39,755 nucleotides of DNA from Massilia alkalitolerans DSM 17462 (GTDB taxonomy: Bacteria; Pseudomonadota; Gammaproteobacteria; Burkholderiales; Burkholderiaceae_D), in contig NZ_ATYR01000038.1 of assembly GCF_000427785.1 (NCBI RefSeq), forward strand, positions 1 through 39,755, read 5' to 3'. The notes under the pieces are model-generated. The model worked only from the letters and a program-made list of their open reading frames with translations. It was not told the origin of the DNA and searched no databases. Position 1 is the first letter of the stretch. Every line of letters begins with the position of its first letter. This document shows positions 1 through 8,015 of this stretch, piece after piece. Both the position numbers and the translations under genes were made by a program.

Positions 1-263
1 CAACATGGCCGAGCTGACAGTGGGTTTGGCGCAGTACTTTGCGTTCTACAACGCCGAGCGTCCGCATCAGGCGCTGGGCTATGAGACGCCGGACCATGTC
101 TACATTGCTGGTGTTGGGGGAGGCGCGCTGATCGTCGACAAGTTTAGCAACGCGGACCAGGCGCCGGAGAAAAACGGCGAAACGGGGCAGCGCCGGACAG
201 CTGCGAAAGTGGAAATGGACACAGCTTAAACTAGCCGGCTCAGTGTCTTGACTGATGGGTCCA
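1..263 (+). mobile_element. 3' end of an IS3-family insertion sequence
   Basis: This is the right end of an IS3-family element whose left part lies outside the window. It holds the last part of the transposase (2-229) and then a short non-coding tail running into a sequence ending in GGGTCCA near 263, which I take as the terminal inverted repeat. The exact end is uncertain by several bases because the other end is not visible. Directly after it, at 270, a tyrosine recombinase reading frame resumes in mid-domain, so the element interrupts that gene. Confidence 0.7.
2..229 (+). CDS. IS3-family transposase (OrfB), C-terminal fragment
   Basis: About 75 residues are visible, open at the left window edge. 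The segment with YFAFYNAERPHQALGYETP is the standard end of the IS3-family DDE transposase core: the YN-x-x-RPH-x-ALGY-x-TP motif lies after the last catalytic glutamate. The catalytic residues themselves would be upstream of the window. The protein would cut and join the IS ends during copy-out transposition. After the TP motif comes a roughly 40-residue polar tail that is typical of some members. The assignment to IS3 is firm; the subgroup cannot be told from this fragment. Confidence 0.85.
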   Translation, partial: NMAELTVGLAQYFAFYNAERPHQALGYETPDHVYIAGVGGGALIVDKFSNADQAPEKNGETGQRRTAAKVEMDTA

Positions 264-269
264 CTTTAG

Positions 270-887
270 GGACATGCGAATTTAGAGACCACAGTAACTT
301 ATTATGATAGTGATAGTGGATGTACATCATTGCGAAATAAGAGCTTACGCAAATTACAAAACCAATGGACTGAAGACTTTACCAATTATGGTGTGAGATT
401 GGCAACTTCGATTGCTCTTAGCGATCTACGCAACGCAACAAATCTTGCGAACGCAAGTCGGGTGAAATCGCGCCTCGTCAACGAACTAAAGCTTGTTGAT
501 GAGCAGCAGATTATTCATCTACTCTCTCCACAGGGACAAACTTTCATTGTCGCTTGTCTAGACTCAAAGAAACCATCTTGGGAGGGACACGAGAGATTCG
601 TTTCTGAGTCTAAAAGATGCAGTTTTTTTAATCGATGCTGCATGTGCAGACAAGCGGTTATTTTCCGTGAGGCTTTACCGTTTATCGCTCGACGAGTCGA
701 TGACTTAATTCGGCTGAAATCAAGACTCAATGTAATTGAGTGGACCAGTAACTATGGTGACGAATTAGCCGCTTGGGAACAGATCTTAAATCAGTGGAAT
801 CCACAAGAGCAGGTGTTAGACGCCAAGGTGCTTGCGAAAAATGATGTTTATGCTCTGCCATTGACCATGCGAGGTAGTAATGAATAG
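270..887 (+). pseudogene. Tyrosine recombinase, 5' end lost to IS3 insertion
   Basis: The open frame reads G-H-A-N-L-E-T-T-V-T-Y-Y from 270, which is the histidine box and nucleophile-tyrosine box of a tyrosine recombinase. Everything upstream (arm, core domain, catalytic arginines) is missing and replaced by the IS end, with a stop codon at 267-269. The rest, about 190 residues, is a recombinase C-terminal extension with a cysteine cluster (C-C-M-C near codon 105 of the 330 frame). A TTG at 330 could start a 185-aa product, but this would lack the catalytic core. The stop at 887 overlaps the next start (880) by 8 bases, so it was the first gene of the recombinase operon, in the TnpA position of Tn554-type elements. 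Confidence 0.75.
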
Positions 888-2988
888 AAAAATCGTACCG
901 CTGCAAGATGATCTACAGAAAGCCATTGATGTTGTGGCGTCTCGCGCTCTTGAGGTCGACAGCGATGAGGACCAGTTAATTCTTGCTGACTTAGGGCCTA
1001 ACCAAGACATTATTGCCGAAGAAGATGCAGAAGAGATCCCGGCAGTTCTTGCATTGCGCAAAATACCAGTTGAACAGTGGAAAAACATTAAGGTTAGTTC
1101 AGAGAGTATTTTCGGCGACAAGCTCTGGAGTTTCCTTTCATATCCACACGTGGATAAAAGATCTGTTCGTTTAAACTTTGATTTCGACAACCAAAATGGT
1201 ATCAACCTAACCAGACCGGAATATAATCACTGGGAAAATATTGTCAAAGCTCTAATCTTTTATAACATCCCTCATTTTGCTGTTTCAAATTATGCGCGAT
1301 CGTACGGGTCTTTAGGCTCGAAGCGAACAAAATTCGGTCGGCTTATCGCTCTTTTCCAAAAAGAGCAGTTGTATATGGGAAATCTAGGCAGTCCGACGTT
1401 CAGGACTATCAATGATTTAAATAGGGAAACGATCGCCGGGTATATAGCAGGGTTGCCAACAGCAGGAATCAAATGGGAATTAGCCTCTGCCATTCAACTT
1501 TGGCAGAAAGTATCGACTGGTTGCCTCCTGCCAGATGAGTACTCGATTACTTCACCACTTGTTACAAAAGAGCAGATCGCTAAACTCAGAGCTGAGTACG
1601 AAGATGAAAGTGCACCGTTCCTGCCTATTGCCCTTGACGATTATTCAAACATTGTTAATCACTGTGTAGGGTTAGTAAATGTATATAGTAAAGACATAAC
1701 TTGGCTGTATGAAACGTACTATCGCTCAATCATCGGCGGTTGGAAGCATTCAGACCGAGGGACTACAAACCCGGTATGTTACTCCCCTGGAAGCGAGGCT
1801 GGGGTTAAAGCTTTTATTGACTATCAACCTGTGCTGGTTGATGGAAAACCTTGGTGGTCCTTAAAGATCCAGGAACGAGCAAACCCAAAAGGCGCAAACA
1901 AATCTTCCACGAGTTATGTATCGCTACCAGCAATACTTAGTTTGATCGTTTCGTTGCTCGATGCGTGTTGCGTAACGATACTCGCTACCACCGGTATGCG
2001 TCGCTCAGAAGTCATGGGACTTCTTAGTGGTTGCGTTGAAGAAGATGAAAGCGGCTTTTGGTTACGTTACACTGTTTTCAAAACATCAATCGCCTCGCAA
2101 GGCGACGCCAAAAGAATCCCAATTCCTGCATTAACTGCAAAAGCCATTGCTATTGTTGAGTTGATTTGTGGTGAGTCGCGAAATTACGGTAAGCATAATA
2201 AGCTTTTTTCATCCGTCACCCGACAGTTCTTCGGGGGAGAGACTCATGCGGCTTATCCTGAGCGAGCAGTTAAACGAGTGTGTGAAGCGGTCGGTGCTGA
2301 TGAAAGGATACACCCGCATAGGTTCAGAAAAACACTAGCGATGTATCTTATATATCAGGATTCTAAGAACATCGAGATTATTCGACACTTGTTTTCGCAC
2401 GCAAGTTTGAAAATGACTTTGCGTTACATTATATCGTTGCCAGGAGTCAACGATGAGATGAAGAAGATCATTGTGGAGCAAAATCTTGAAATTTTGGTTG
2501 AAATCTTAGAGGGTGCTGCAACTGGGCGTCTTGGTGGCGAAGCCGGTAATCGTCTGCGCAAATCTGTAGAAGGTTCGCCTCGTTTAATCGCAAAGCTCCA
2601 AGACAAAGGGCGAGAAGCGCTAGTCCAGTATGTAGAGTCGATGCTCGACGAGGGCGTTAAAATGCTGCATAGGACGAATTTAGCGATTTGCATGAAAACG
2701 CCAGGCTATTATGAAACTGCACCGTGTGATGGAAAGAACGACGACCCCACTACAAAGTTGCATCCAAATTTATTTGCATGTGACCCGTTCAACTGTCGTT
2801 TTGCCGCATTTGTCGAAGCAAATGTTCCGTCATTGAAGAATGAGATTTTATTTCACCAAAAATATCTTGCTCATCCTCTAAGCAGTAGTGCACAAAAGAC
2901 TTTTTCGCAAAGACGCATTCAAGATGCAAAAAAGCGCCTATCTGAAGTAGGGGTGTCTGATGGCTCGACGGAGATGGAGGCGGCATAA
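880..2988 (+). CDS. Large tyrosine recombinase/integrase (TnpB- or GmtZ-like)
   Basis: A 702-aa site-specific tyrosine recombinase. The catalytic set is visible: Arg374 in TGMRRSE, His480 and Arg483 in HPHRFRK, His507 in LFSHAS, and nucleophile Tyr516 in TLRYI. The N-terminal 360 residues should hold the arm and core-binding regions, and the last 180 residues form an extension with several cysteines (FACDPFNCRF region), as in Tn554 TnpB and related large recombinases. Length is well above the 300-400 aa of simple integrases. It overlaps the truncated recombinase by 8 bases and ends directly before the next ATG (TAAATG), so translation is probably coupled. It would cut and rejoin element ends together with its partners. 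Family fit is firm; assignment to GmtZ or TnpB is tentative. Confidence 0.85.
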   Translation: MNRKIVPLQDDLQKAIDVVASRALEVDSDEDQLILADLGPNQDIIAEEDAEEIPAVLALRKIPVEQWKNIKVSSESIFGDKLWSFLSYPHVDKRSVRLNFDFDNQNGINLTRPEYNHWENIVKALIFYNIPHFAVSNYARSYGSLGSKRTKFGRLIALFQKEQLYMGNLGSPTFRTINDLNRETIAGYIAGLPTAGIKWELASAIQLWQKVSTGCLLPDEYSITSPLVTKEQIAKLRAEYEDESAPFLPIALDDYSNIVNHCVGLVNVYSKDITWLYETYYRSIIGGWKHSDRGTTNPVCYSPGSEAGVKAFIDYQPVLVDGKPWWSLKIQERANPKGANKSSTSYVSLPAILSLIVSLLDACCVTILATTGMRRSEVMGLLSGCVEEDESGFWLRYTVFKTSIASQGDAKRIPIPALTAKAIAIVELICGESRNYGKHNKLFSSVTRQFFGGETHAAYPERAVKRVCEAVGADERIHPHRFRKTLAMYLIYQDSKNIEIIRHLFSHASLKMTLRYIISLPGVNDEMKKIIVEQNLEILVEILEGAATGRLGGEAGNRLRKSVEGSPRLIAKLQDKGREALVQYVESMLDEGVKMLHRTNLAICMKTPGYYETAPCDGKNDDPTTKLHPNLFACDPFNCRFAAFVEANVPSLKNEILFHQKYLAHPLSSSAQKTFSQRRIQDAKKRLSEVGVSDGSTEMEAA

Positions 2989-3918
2989 ATGGCAAACGAA
3001 GAAAACCTCGAGAAGGTTTATAAGGCAATTGCAAGTCTAAAAGCAAAAGGGATGCAAAGATTAAATGTTGAACTAGTTCGAAAAATAGCTGGTGTCGCTA
3101 GGTCAACTATTTACCTTAAAGATGAAGATTGGAAAGAAGTCAGAGATGTTATTGCTGGAAAAGATTCCGAAAGGCTGGCAGCCACTGCGCTTGACGTTAA
3201 TATCAAAAGTGCATCTGCTTTAGCAATTGAAGAATTAGAAAAACGGCTCACTGAAGCAGAAAGTGAATTAACAAGGATAACGTCAGTTGCTGATAAAGTG
3301 TATCCTGAGTTGATTGATGAAATCCAGCGCTGGTTTGTCGCTGCTTCTGAAACACTAAATAATAAAAAGAAGAAAGTTCATGATGCGGCGGAACTTTTGA
3401 AATTGAAAGCCGAGTGCGAGAGGCTGCGGAAAGAAAACGCATCTATGTTAGCGCAACTTGAAAGTCCGACTAATATGCGGATGCTTTCACACAAAAAAAC
3501 CATTATACTGAAAGACGGCTTGACTGCAGGCGAGTTCTTCGGATCTTTCATGAATCAACTCCAGTCGATAACTTCGCATTATCTGTTGCCAGGTCGTCCT
3601 GCAGCAAGTTATATTTTGTGTAGCTTAAATTCGAACTTCAGAGATGAGTGGATCCATAACCATGAGCCGAAGTCAACTGGACTAAATTTGTACATAAACT
3701 CAGTCGCGGGTACTAGCGATACAAGACTTTTTTTCTTACAACAGATTCGAGCGATGCTTTCGGGAGAAATCCACTGTGTGTTGATGAGAGATCAACTCAT
3801 GAAGGACGTCGGCAAAAATTCCCGGCATACTGATGAGTCTGCGAAATCAAGATTCAATACAGAATTTTTCGAGCACCCTAGTTTTGATGAGCCATTTGAC
3901 TCTTTCATAATTATTTAA
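2989..3918 (+). CDS. HTH and coiled-coil accessory protein of recombinase operon
   Basis: A 309-aa protein with no enzyme motif that I recognise. Residues about 20-45 (NVELVRKIAGVARSTIYLK) look like a helix-turn-helix of the kind found at the start of TnpC/DUF6262 proteins. Two charged heptad-like stretches follow (about 65-90 and 125-158), predicting coiled coils. The last 145 residues look globular and unknown. It starts right after the stop of the 702-aa recombinase and ends right before the next ATG, with no spacer on either side, so it is made in step with the recombinases. A role as DNA-binding architectural or orientation factor is inferred from position and from Tn554 TnpC, not from sequence identity. 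Confidence 0.65.
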   Translation: MANEENLEKVYKAIASLKAKGMQRLNVELVRKIAGVARSTIYLKDEDWKEVRDVIAGKDSERLAATALDVNIKSASALAIEELEKRLTEAESELTRITSVADKVYPELIDEIQRWFVAASETLNNKKKKVHDAAELLKLKAECERLRKENASMLAQLESPTNMRMLSHKKTIILKDGLTAGEFFGSFMNQLQSITSHYLLPGRPAASYILCSLNSNFRDEWIHNHEPKSTGLNLYINSVAGTSDTRLFFLQQIRAMLSGEIHCVLMRDQLMKDVGKNSRHTDESAKSRFNTEFFEHPSFDEPFDSFIII

Positions 3919-4287
3919 ATGAGTAATGCATCGCTTCTTAGTGATTTCATCGAGGCACGAGATGTTGCCGGTGACTGGGATTTATATGTTTCAAAAGATC
4001 GTCTTCGAGTATCACGTGCATTGCTTGTAAGAGAAGCGTCTGTCTCGCGTTCAAGTTTATATAAAGATTCCCAGGTCGTGTCCATTCTTTGGCATCTAGA
4101 GGAAAGATTGCGAAAGAAGGGAATACTAGTTTGTTCAGACAATGACTTGACGTTAGACGACGTTCAGCAACTGTCAACTTTGGATAGTCTCAATAAACGT
4201 TTGACTAATCTTAAAGAAGGAATTACTCAACTGGATTGCACAATTGAGTTGGTTGCGCAGCACCTTAAACTATATCAAATGAAATAA
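3919..4287 (+). CDS. Small HTH protein of recombinase operon (TnpC/GmtX-like)
   Basis: A 122-aa protein. Residues about 30-52 (RALLVREASVSRSSLYKD) have the same HTH style as the preceding 309-aa protein: a degenerate helix, then V-S-R-S-S-L-Y-K. The C-terminal 45 residues have a leucine-rich heptad pattern, likely a coiled coil for dimerisation. Its size and layout fit Tn554 TnpC (about 125 aa) and could correspond to GmtX of gamma-mobile-trio islands, though I cannot confirm this. The stop and the next start share one base (TAATG), giving strict coupling to the 431-aa recombinase. No catalytic motif is visible. Confidence 0.6.
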   Translation: MSNASLLSDFIEARDVAGDWDLYVSKDRLRVSRALLVREASVSRSSLYKDSQVVSILWHLEERLRKKGILVCSDNDLTLDDVQQLSTLDSLNKRLTNLKEGITQLDCTIELVAQHLKLYQMK

Positions 4288-5582
4288 TGGTCAATGTCTT
4301 CTTCGCTAAAGGTTCGCGACGCAATTCGCAAGATGATCCATTAGACATCTCTACTCCAATTTTTCTTGACAATTCGCATCGGGTAATTGAAGCGCCGTCT
4401 TTGTGGGCAATTAAACTCGCGTCAAAATACTCAAGAAGTAAGGCAACGCTGCATACATATTCTCAGTTGATGCAAAGGTATTTGCGTTGGCTTGAGGACT
4501 CTGGGTATGGAGCCCATCAATGGATGGCTGTTGATCAAGAGATCTTCGAAGAATATATCGAGTTTCTTTGCCAGAGTAAAATAATTGCAGAAACCGCAAC
4601 CTATTATTGCGCAAGAATTGCCTCATTCTATAAGTGGGCAACTAGCAATGGCTACGAAAATTATTTTAGTTGGGATGTTGAAGAGTGTGATGCTCTTGTT
4701 AAAATTAACCTCAAAGACCAACTCTTGTTAGGACATGTCAAATCACATGTGGAAGTAGAAAAACTTCCATTTACTACTCCGATTGGACGTCCTGCGCTGC
4801 ATGAAAAAGAAGTTGAAAAGTTTGTGACCGAGCGTAACCATCGAGCGGCTCTTTTCTTACTGGATGATGTGGTATATAAGATTATCGCTACAATTATCCG
4901 GATAACGGGTCTTCGACCTAGGGATCTTTTTCAGATACCTTATCGAGGGAATAAAGAGAATTTCGGCTTCGTCCCTTATGATATAGACGAAATACCTTCA
5001 GACTTAAAACGTAAAGATATTCGATTCTATTTTCGTTCTAAGGGTAAGAATAGGTCAATTGAATTCCCTGGAGCTTTGTGGGAATTGATTTGCCGAGTCT
5101 ATATTCCATTGCGAAGAGAGCGGGCCGAAATCCATTATGAAAAGAATGGGGTAAGCCCACGAAACAATCAGCTCTTTTTAAGTAGTGATGGAGTTGTTGT
5201 TACGCCTTATATGCTTCGATACAATTTTGCGAAAGTCGTGCCGGTTGATCGCATGGAAGATGGTGCTGAACAAAAAGATAGTAGACATGCTGTCGTGTTT
5301 CATGGGCGAAAGTACACCCCTAGAATGCTGCGGCATTCTTGTGCTACCTATTTCGTTTATGAACGCTTGAAAAAAGAAGGAAGAGTTGGAAAGGAATACG
5401 TGTACGATCCGGTAATTGATGAGGATCTTCGGAAGATGCTTGGCCATGAGGATGTCGGGACAACTTACAAATACTACGTTCATCTTGTGAACAGGTTTCA
5501 TCACGATGATCTGTTGGCAGACCTTAAAAAATCTCACGTTAATCAAGGTTTGAACGCGCTTCTTGATGCTATCGATTATTGA
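4287..5582 (+). CDS. Tyrosine recombinase (GmtY-like)
   Basis: A 431-aa tyrosine recombinase. An N-terminal SAM-like core-binding domain (about 45-130, with tyrosine and tryptophan-rich helices) precedes the catalytic domain. Arg210 lies in RITGLRPRDL, Arg349 in TPRMLRHSCAT, His in LGHED, and the nucleophile is Tyr396 or Tyr397 in TTYKYYVH. The first histidine of the usual H-x-x-R box is replaced by Arg346, a departure from the common pattern. It is the last gene of the operon and shares one base with the gene before it. The combination with a large recombinase and a small HTH partner suggests concerted action of several recombinases on one element. Confidence 0.85.
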   Translation: MVNVFFAKGSRRNSQDDPLDISTPIFLDNSHRVIEAPSLWAIKLASKYSRSKATLHTYSQLMQRYLRWLEDSGYGAHQWMAVDQEIFEEYIEFLCQSKIIAETATYYCARIASFYKWATSNGYENYFSWDVEECDALVKINLKDQLLLGHVKSHVEVEKLPFTTPIGRPALHEKEVEKFVTERNHRAALFLLDDVVYKIIATIIRITGLRPRDLFQIPYRGNKENFGFVPYDIDEIPSDLKRKDIRFYFRSKGKNRSIEFPGALWELICRVYIPLRRERAEIHYEKNGVSPRNNQLFLSSDGVVVTPYMLRYNFAKVVPVDRMEDGAEQKDSRHAVVFHGRKYTPRMLRHSCATYFVYERLKKEGRVGKEYVYDPVIDEDLRKMLGHEDVGTTYKYYVHLVNRFHHDDLLADLKKSHVNQGLNALLDAIDY

Positions 5583-5591
5583 AGACCGTTA

Positions 5592-5605
5592 TCAAGTTTA
5601 CTTGA
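5592..5605. repeat. Short inverted repeat after recombinase operon
   Basis: TCAAGT, two T, ACTTGA: a perfect 6-base inverted repeat starting 10 bases after the stop of the 431-aa recombinase. There is no U-run, so it is a weak terminator candidate; it could equally be a protein-binding site. The rest of the 230-base convergent gap to the HAD gene shows nothing I recognise. Confidence 0.3.
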
Positions 5606-5814
5606 ATCGAGCTCTTATCAGCAGGGCGCTAGATTTTATATTGTTGACTTTGGACGAGAGCAACATACATCTTAAAGAAGTACACTCGATGTAAATGATC
5701 TTAATTAGGCGATAGTCGGGCTTGATGTTGAGTTCCTCTATGAGTAGTTTACACTGTGAGTGCTCGTCATTACACAAAAGGAGCCTTAGTCGAAGGGCCC
5801 AAGTCGGCCTCCGA

Positions 5815-6459
5815 TTACATTACGCGTTCAACAATCTCACATAGCCTTAACAAAGAGGAGAGCGAGTTTTTCGAACTCGAGCGTTGTTTGCGATCCAGTA
5901 ACAGCGCTTGCATTCCGAAAGCGCGAGGTCCTTCAACGTCAGCTTCGAGGGTATCGCCAACCATTAAAACATCACAAGGCAAGCAGCGCAGCTGCCGGCA
6001 AGCATGTGCATAAATCGCTGGATTAGGCTTGATTGCGCCTGCGTCGAAACTCCAAACATAAGCGTCAAAAACTGGGGGAAGCACCGACAAGACCGGTTCG
6101 GCGTACTCTTTGGCAAGATTGGAACAGAGCCCTAGTTTGTATCCACGGTTTTTTAGGTCATAAAGTGCTGGTAGCGTGTCTACAAATGGCAAGATAGATT
6201 CGAGCTCAACAACCAACTCTTGTTTTAGTTGCTCACGTTCGTCATCTGTTAATGCGATTCCCAATAACTCACCAGCTTCAAGCAGTCCAATAGGCTGGCC
6301 CATAAGTATTTCAGCGTCCTTGGAATTGGGCATTCTACCCTGGCCCGCGCCGATTTTGATAAGTTGGCGAAAGGGCGCACGCTTGTTAGAGATGGTCACA
6401 AGCGTACCGTAGACATCAAACAGAATGACCTTTACCGCGCTTCTGTTGAATTTTTCCAT
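5815..6459 (-). CDS. HAD-superfamily hydrolase (likely element cargo)
   Basis: A 214-aa soluble HAD hydrolase. Motif I is FDVYGTL with nucleophile Asp15; the residue two places on is tyrosine rather than aspartate, as in haloacid dehalogenase-type members. Motif II is LCSNLA, the motif III lysine lies in AIKPNP, and motif IV is GDTLEADVEG. The cap is an inserted helical segment (about 30-95), giving subfamily I. The substrate is not predictable. It is divergent from the phosphoesterase gene at 6597 with about 135 bases between them and shares the AT-rich codon use of the recombinase genes, so it probably travelled with the element. Start chosen at the first ATG before the conserved motif. Confidence 0.85.
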   Translation of the reverse strand: MEKFNRSAVKVILFDVYGTLVTISNKRAPFRQLIKIGAGQGRMPNSKDAEILMGQPIGLLEAGELLGIALTDDEREQLKQELVVELESILPFVDTLPALYDLKNRGYKLGLCSNLAKEYAEPVLSVLPPVFDAYVWSFDAGAIKPNPAIYAHACRQLRCLPCDVLMVGDTLEADVEGPRAFGMQALLLDRKQRSSSKNSLSSLLRLCEIVERVM

Positions 6460-6596
6460 TTGTTTTCAGCAATGAAGTTAAGCTTGAAAATATACAGCGG
6501 GCATACGTCATATTCATGGCGAGCTCAAATAAAGCCGGTAGACAGTGGTAAATCACACACATACGCGAAGTTCGTCAACAAGACACGAGGATGACG

Positions 6597-7382
6597 ATGA
6601 AGTTATTAGTTTTATCTGATCTCCACCTAGAGGTATGGTGCGATCAAGTGCCTAAAATCGATATATCGCTCAGCCAGCCAGATGTCGTCATTCTTGCCGG
6701 TGACATTCACACAAAATTTCGTGCACCTTCATGGGCTTCAGAAATATTCTCGGGATTACCTGTGGTTTACGTAGCTGGCAACCATGAGTTTTATGGGGAA
6801 ACAATCGAAAAAACGGGTGAGGCAATTGCCCGAGAATGCATCTGTTACCCTAATATACACTATCTTAACTGTGGCGAATACATTTATAGTGGAGTTCGGT
6901 TTTTAGGTGCGACTTTATGGACTGACTTTGCTCTATTTAATCCTGATCGCAGGTGGAGTGCCATGCTTGACGCCAGGACTGCAATGAATGATTACCAACG
7001 TATTAAGGTCGCGTCTGCAGGATATAGGAAGTTACATCCACAAGATACTGCTCGCCTACATGCCGCACAACGAGCATGGCTTAAAGGAAAACTTGATGAG
7101 CCGTTCACGGGGCCGACCATCGTCGTTACCCACATGGCGCCTTCAATGTGCTCGATTTCATCTAAATACGTAGCGGATCCACTTTCTGCTGCATTCGCTT
7201 CAAACATGGAAGACTTGATAGTGAAGGCTGACGTCTGGATACATGGTCATACGCATAATAGCTCGAATTATGACGTGGAAGGATGTCGTGTCGTATCTAA
7301 TCCTCTGGGATATCCAATGCAGAATGGCCATCCTGAGAACGAAGAGTTTGATCCAAACTTCATTGTTCATTTAAAACGCTAA
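6597..7382 (+). CDS. Calcineurin-like metallophosphoesterase (likely element cargo)
   Basis: A 261-aa cytosolic metallophosphoesterase. The two-metal site is complete: D8-L-H10, G35-D36, G61-N62-H63-E64, a THMAP motif near 180, and H216-G-H218-T-H220. No signal peptide or other domain is present, so it is a single-domain phosphoesterase acting on an unknown phosphoester, perhaps a nucleotide or nucleic-acid end. I chose ATG 6597 rather than 6591 because GAGG lies at 6587-6590, giving normal spacing only for 6597. It is AT-rich like the recombinase operon and diverges from the HAD gene. Two phosphatase-type genes as sole cargo suggest a linked function, but nothing in the sequence proves it. 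Confidence 0.85.
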   Translation: MKLLVLSDLHLEVWCDQVPKIDISLSQPDVVILAGDIHTKFRAPSWASEIFSGLPVVYVAGNHEFYGETIEKTGEAIARECICYPNIHYLNCGEYIYSGVRFLGATLWTDFALFNPDRRWSAMLDARTAMNDYQRIKVASAGYRKLHPQDTARLHAAQRAWLKGKLDEPFTGPTIVVTHMAPSMCSISSKYVADPLSAAFASNMEDLIVKADVWIHGHTHNSSNYDVEGCRVVSNPLGYPMQNGHPENEEFDPNFIVHLKR

Positions 7383-8015
7383 CGTCAGGATGTCTATACC
7401 ACATCAAGTGGACTTACAGTGTCCAGTGCATTGATCTTGCCCAGCTTTTCCCGGACACAGCCACCGGCCGGTGTGAGTCTGCCTGACGCAGCCCAGCTAC
7501 GCCTTCGGCTGGAATAGTTGGCTCTTTGCCTCATCTGCAACCAGCGGAATATAGCCGAGTGAGCCCTAATACCACGACAATTCAACCCTGCATCCAAGCT
7601 TGTCCATTTCGACGAGATCACGTGTCTGCCAAGGACCCCGCCGTTGAAAAGACTCAGGGTCTAGGACCCGTCGATAGTCTCAGCTGTGGCATAGTCATGG
7701 CTGTCATCCTTACGCCTATAGGCGGCCCCATGCAGGATCGCGACAAGGCACTGTCTTTTCGCTGCACTTCACCTCGCTTAACATGAGCAAGGCGCAATAC
7801 TTGATTGCTCTGCTGTGCGCAAGATGCCATTGCCCAGTACCGGGATCTGCCCGCCTTGCAGTACCGCGCGTCGACGTAGGAGGGGAAACTGCCGCCTTCG
7901 GTCCGCCGAAACGCGCCGATATCTTCGAATCGCTTTGTTCCGATTCTCCGCCCTTGGTTAATGTGCGCTTAATCGGCATCCACCATTCTGTCCCACAGAC
8001 CGACTGGAGATGATG
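7383..8015. other. Intergenic junction between AT-rich element and GC-rich island
   Basis: About 630 bases with no convincing gene. Several open frames of 70-90 codons exist on both strands, but none has a ribosome binding site with a credible start or a recognisable domain. Base composition rises across the stretch from AT-rich to GC-rich, so the element end should lie in its left part, around 7383-7420. A GGAC-N7-GTCC inverted repeat begins at 7410. It may hold decayed insertion-sequence material, but I cannot name it. Confidence 0.5.

Larger units (their letters stand above)
264..7400. mobile_element. AT-rich integrative element with several tyrosine recombinases and phosphatase cargo
   Basis: The stretch from the IS end to about 7400 is clearly AT-richer than the DNA after 8000 and uses AT-ending codons. 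It carries a recombinase remnant, two complete tyrosine recombinases, two HTH/coiled-coil accessory proteins and two likely cargo genes. Gene lengths and order recall Tn554 (TnpA, TnpB, TnpC) and gamma-mobile-trio islands. Exact ends are not defined. The only end match I see is AAGTGGAC at 7406-7413, complementary to GTCCACTT at 259-266, which may be chance. Neither attachment site nor target gene could be identified. Confidence 0.6.

Noticed and set aside
330..887. 185-aa hypothetical protein starting with TTG
   Set aside because: The frame is open upstream to 270 and reads the tyrosine recombinase nucleophile box, so this is the tail of a truncated gene rather than a gene of its own.
5756..6013. 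85-aa open frame opposite the HAD gene
   Set aside because: Antisense to conserved HAD sequence, no domain, no ribosome binding site.
7394..7979. Small open frames on both strands in the junction region
   Set aside because: No recognisable domain, start or ribosome binding site; they overlap one another on opposite strands. Possibly decayed IS sequence, but not nameable.
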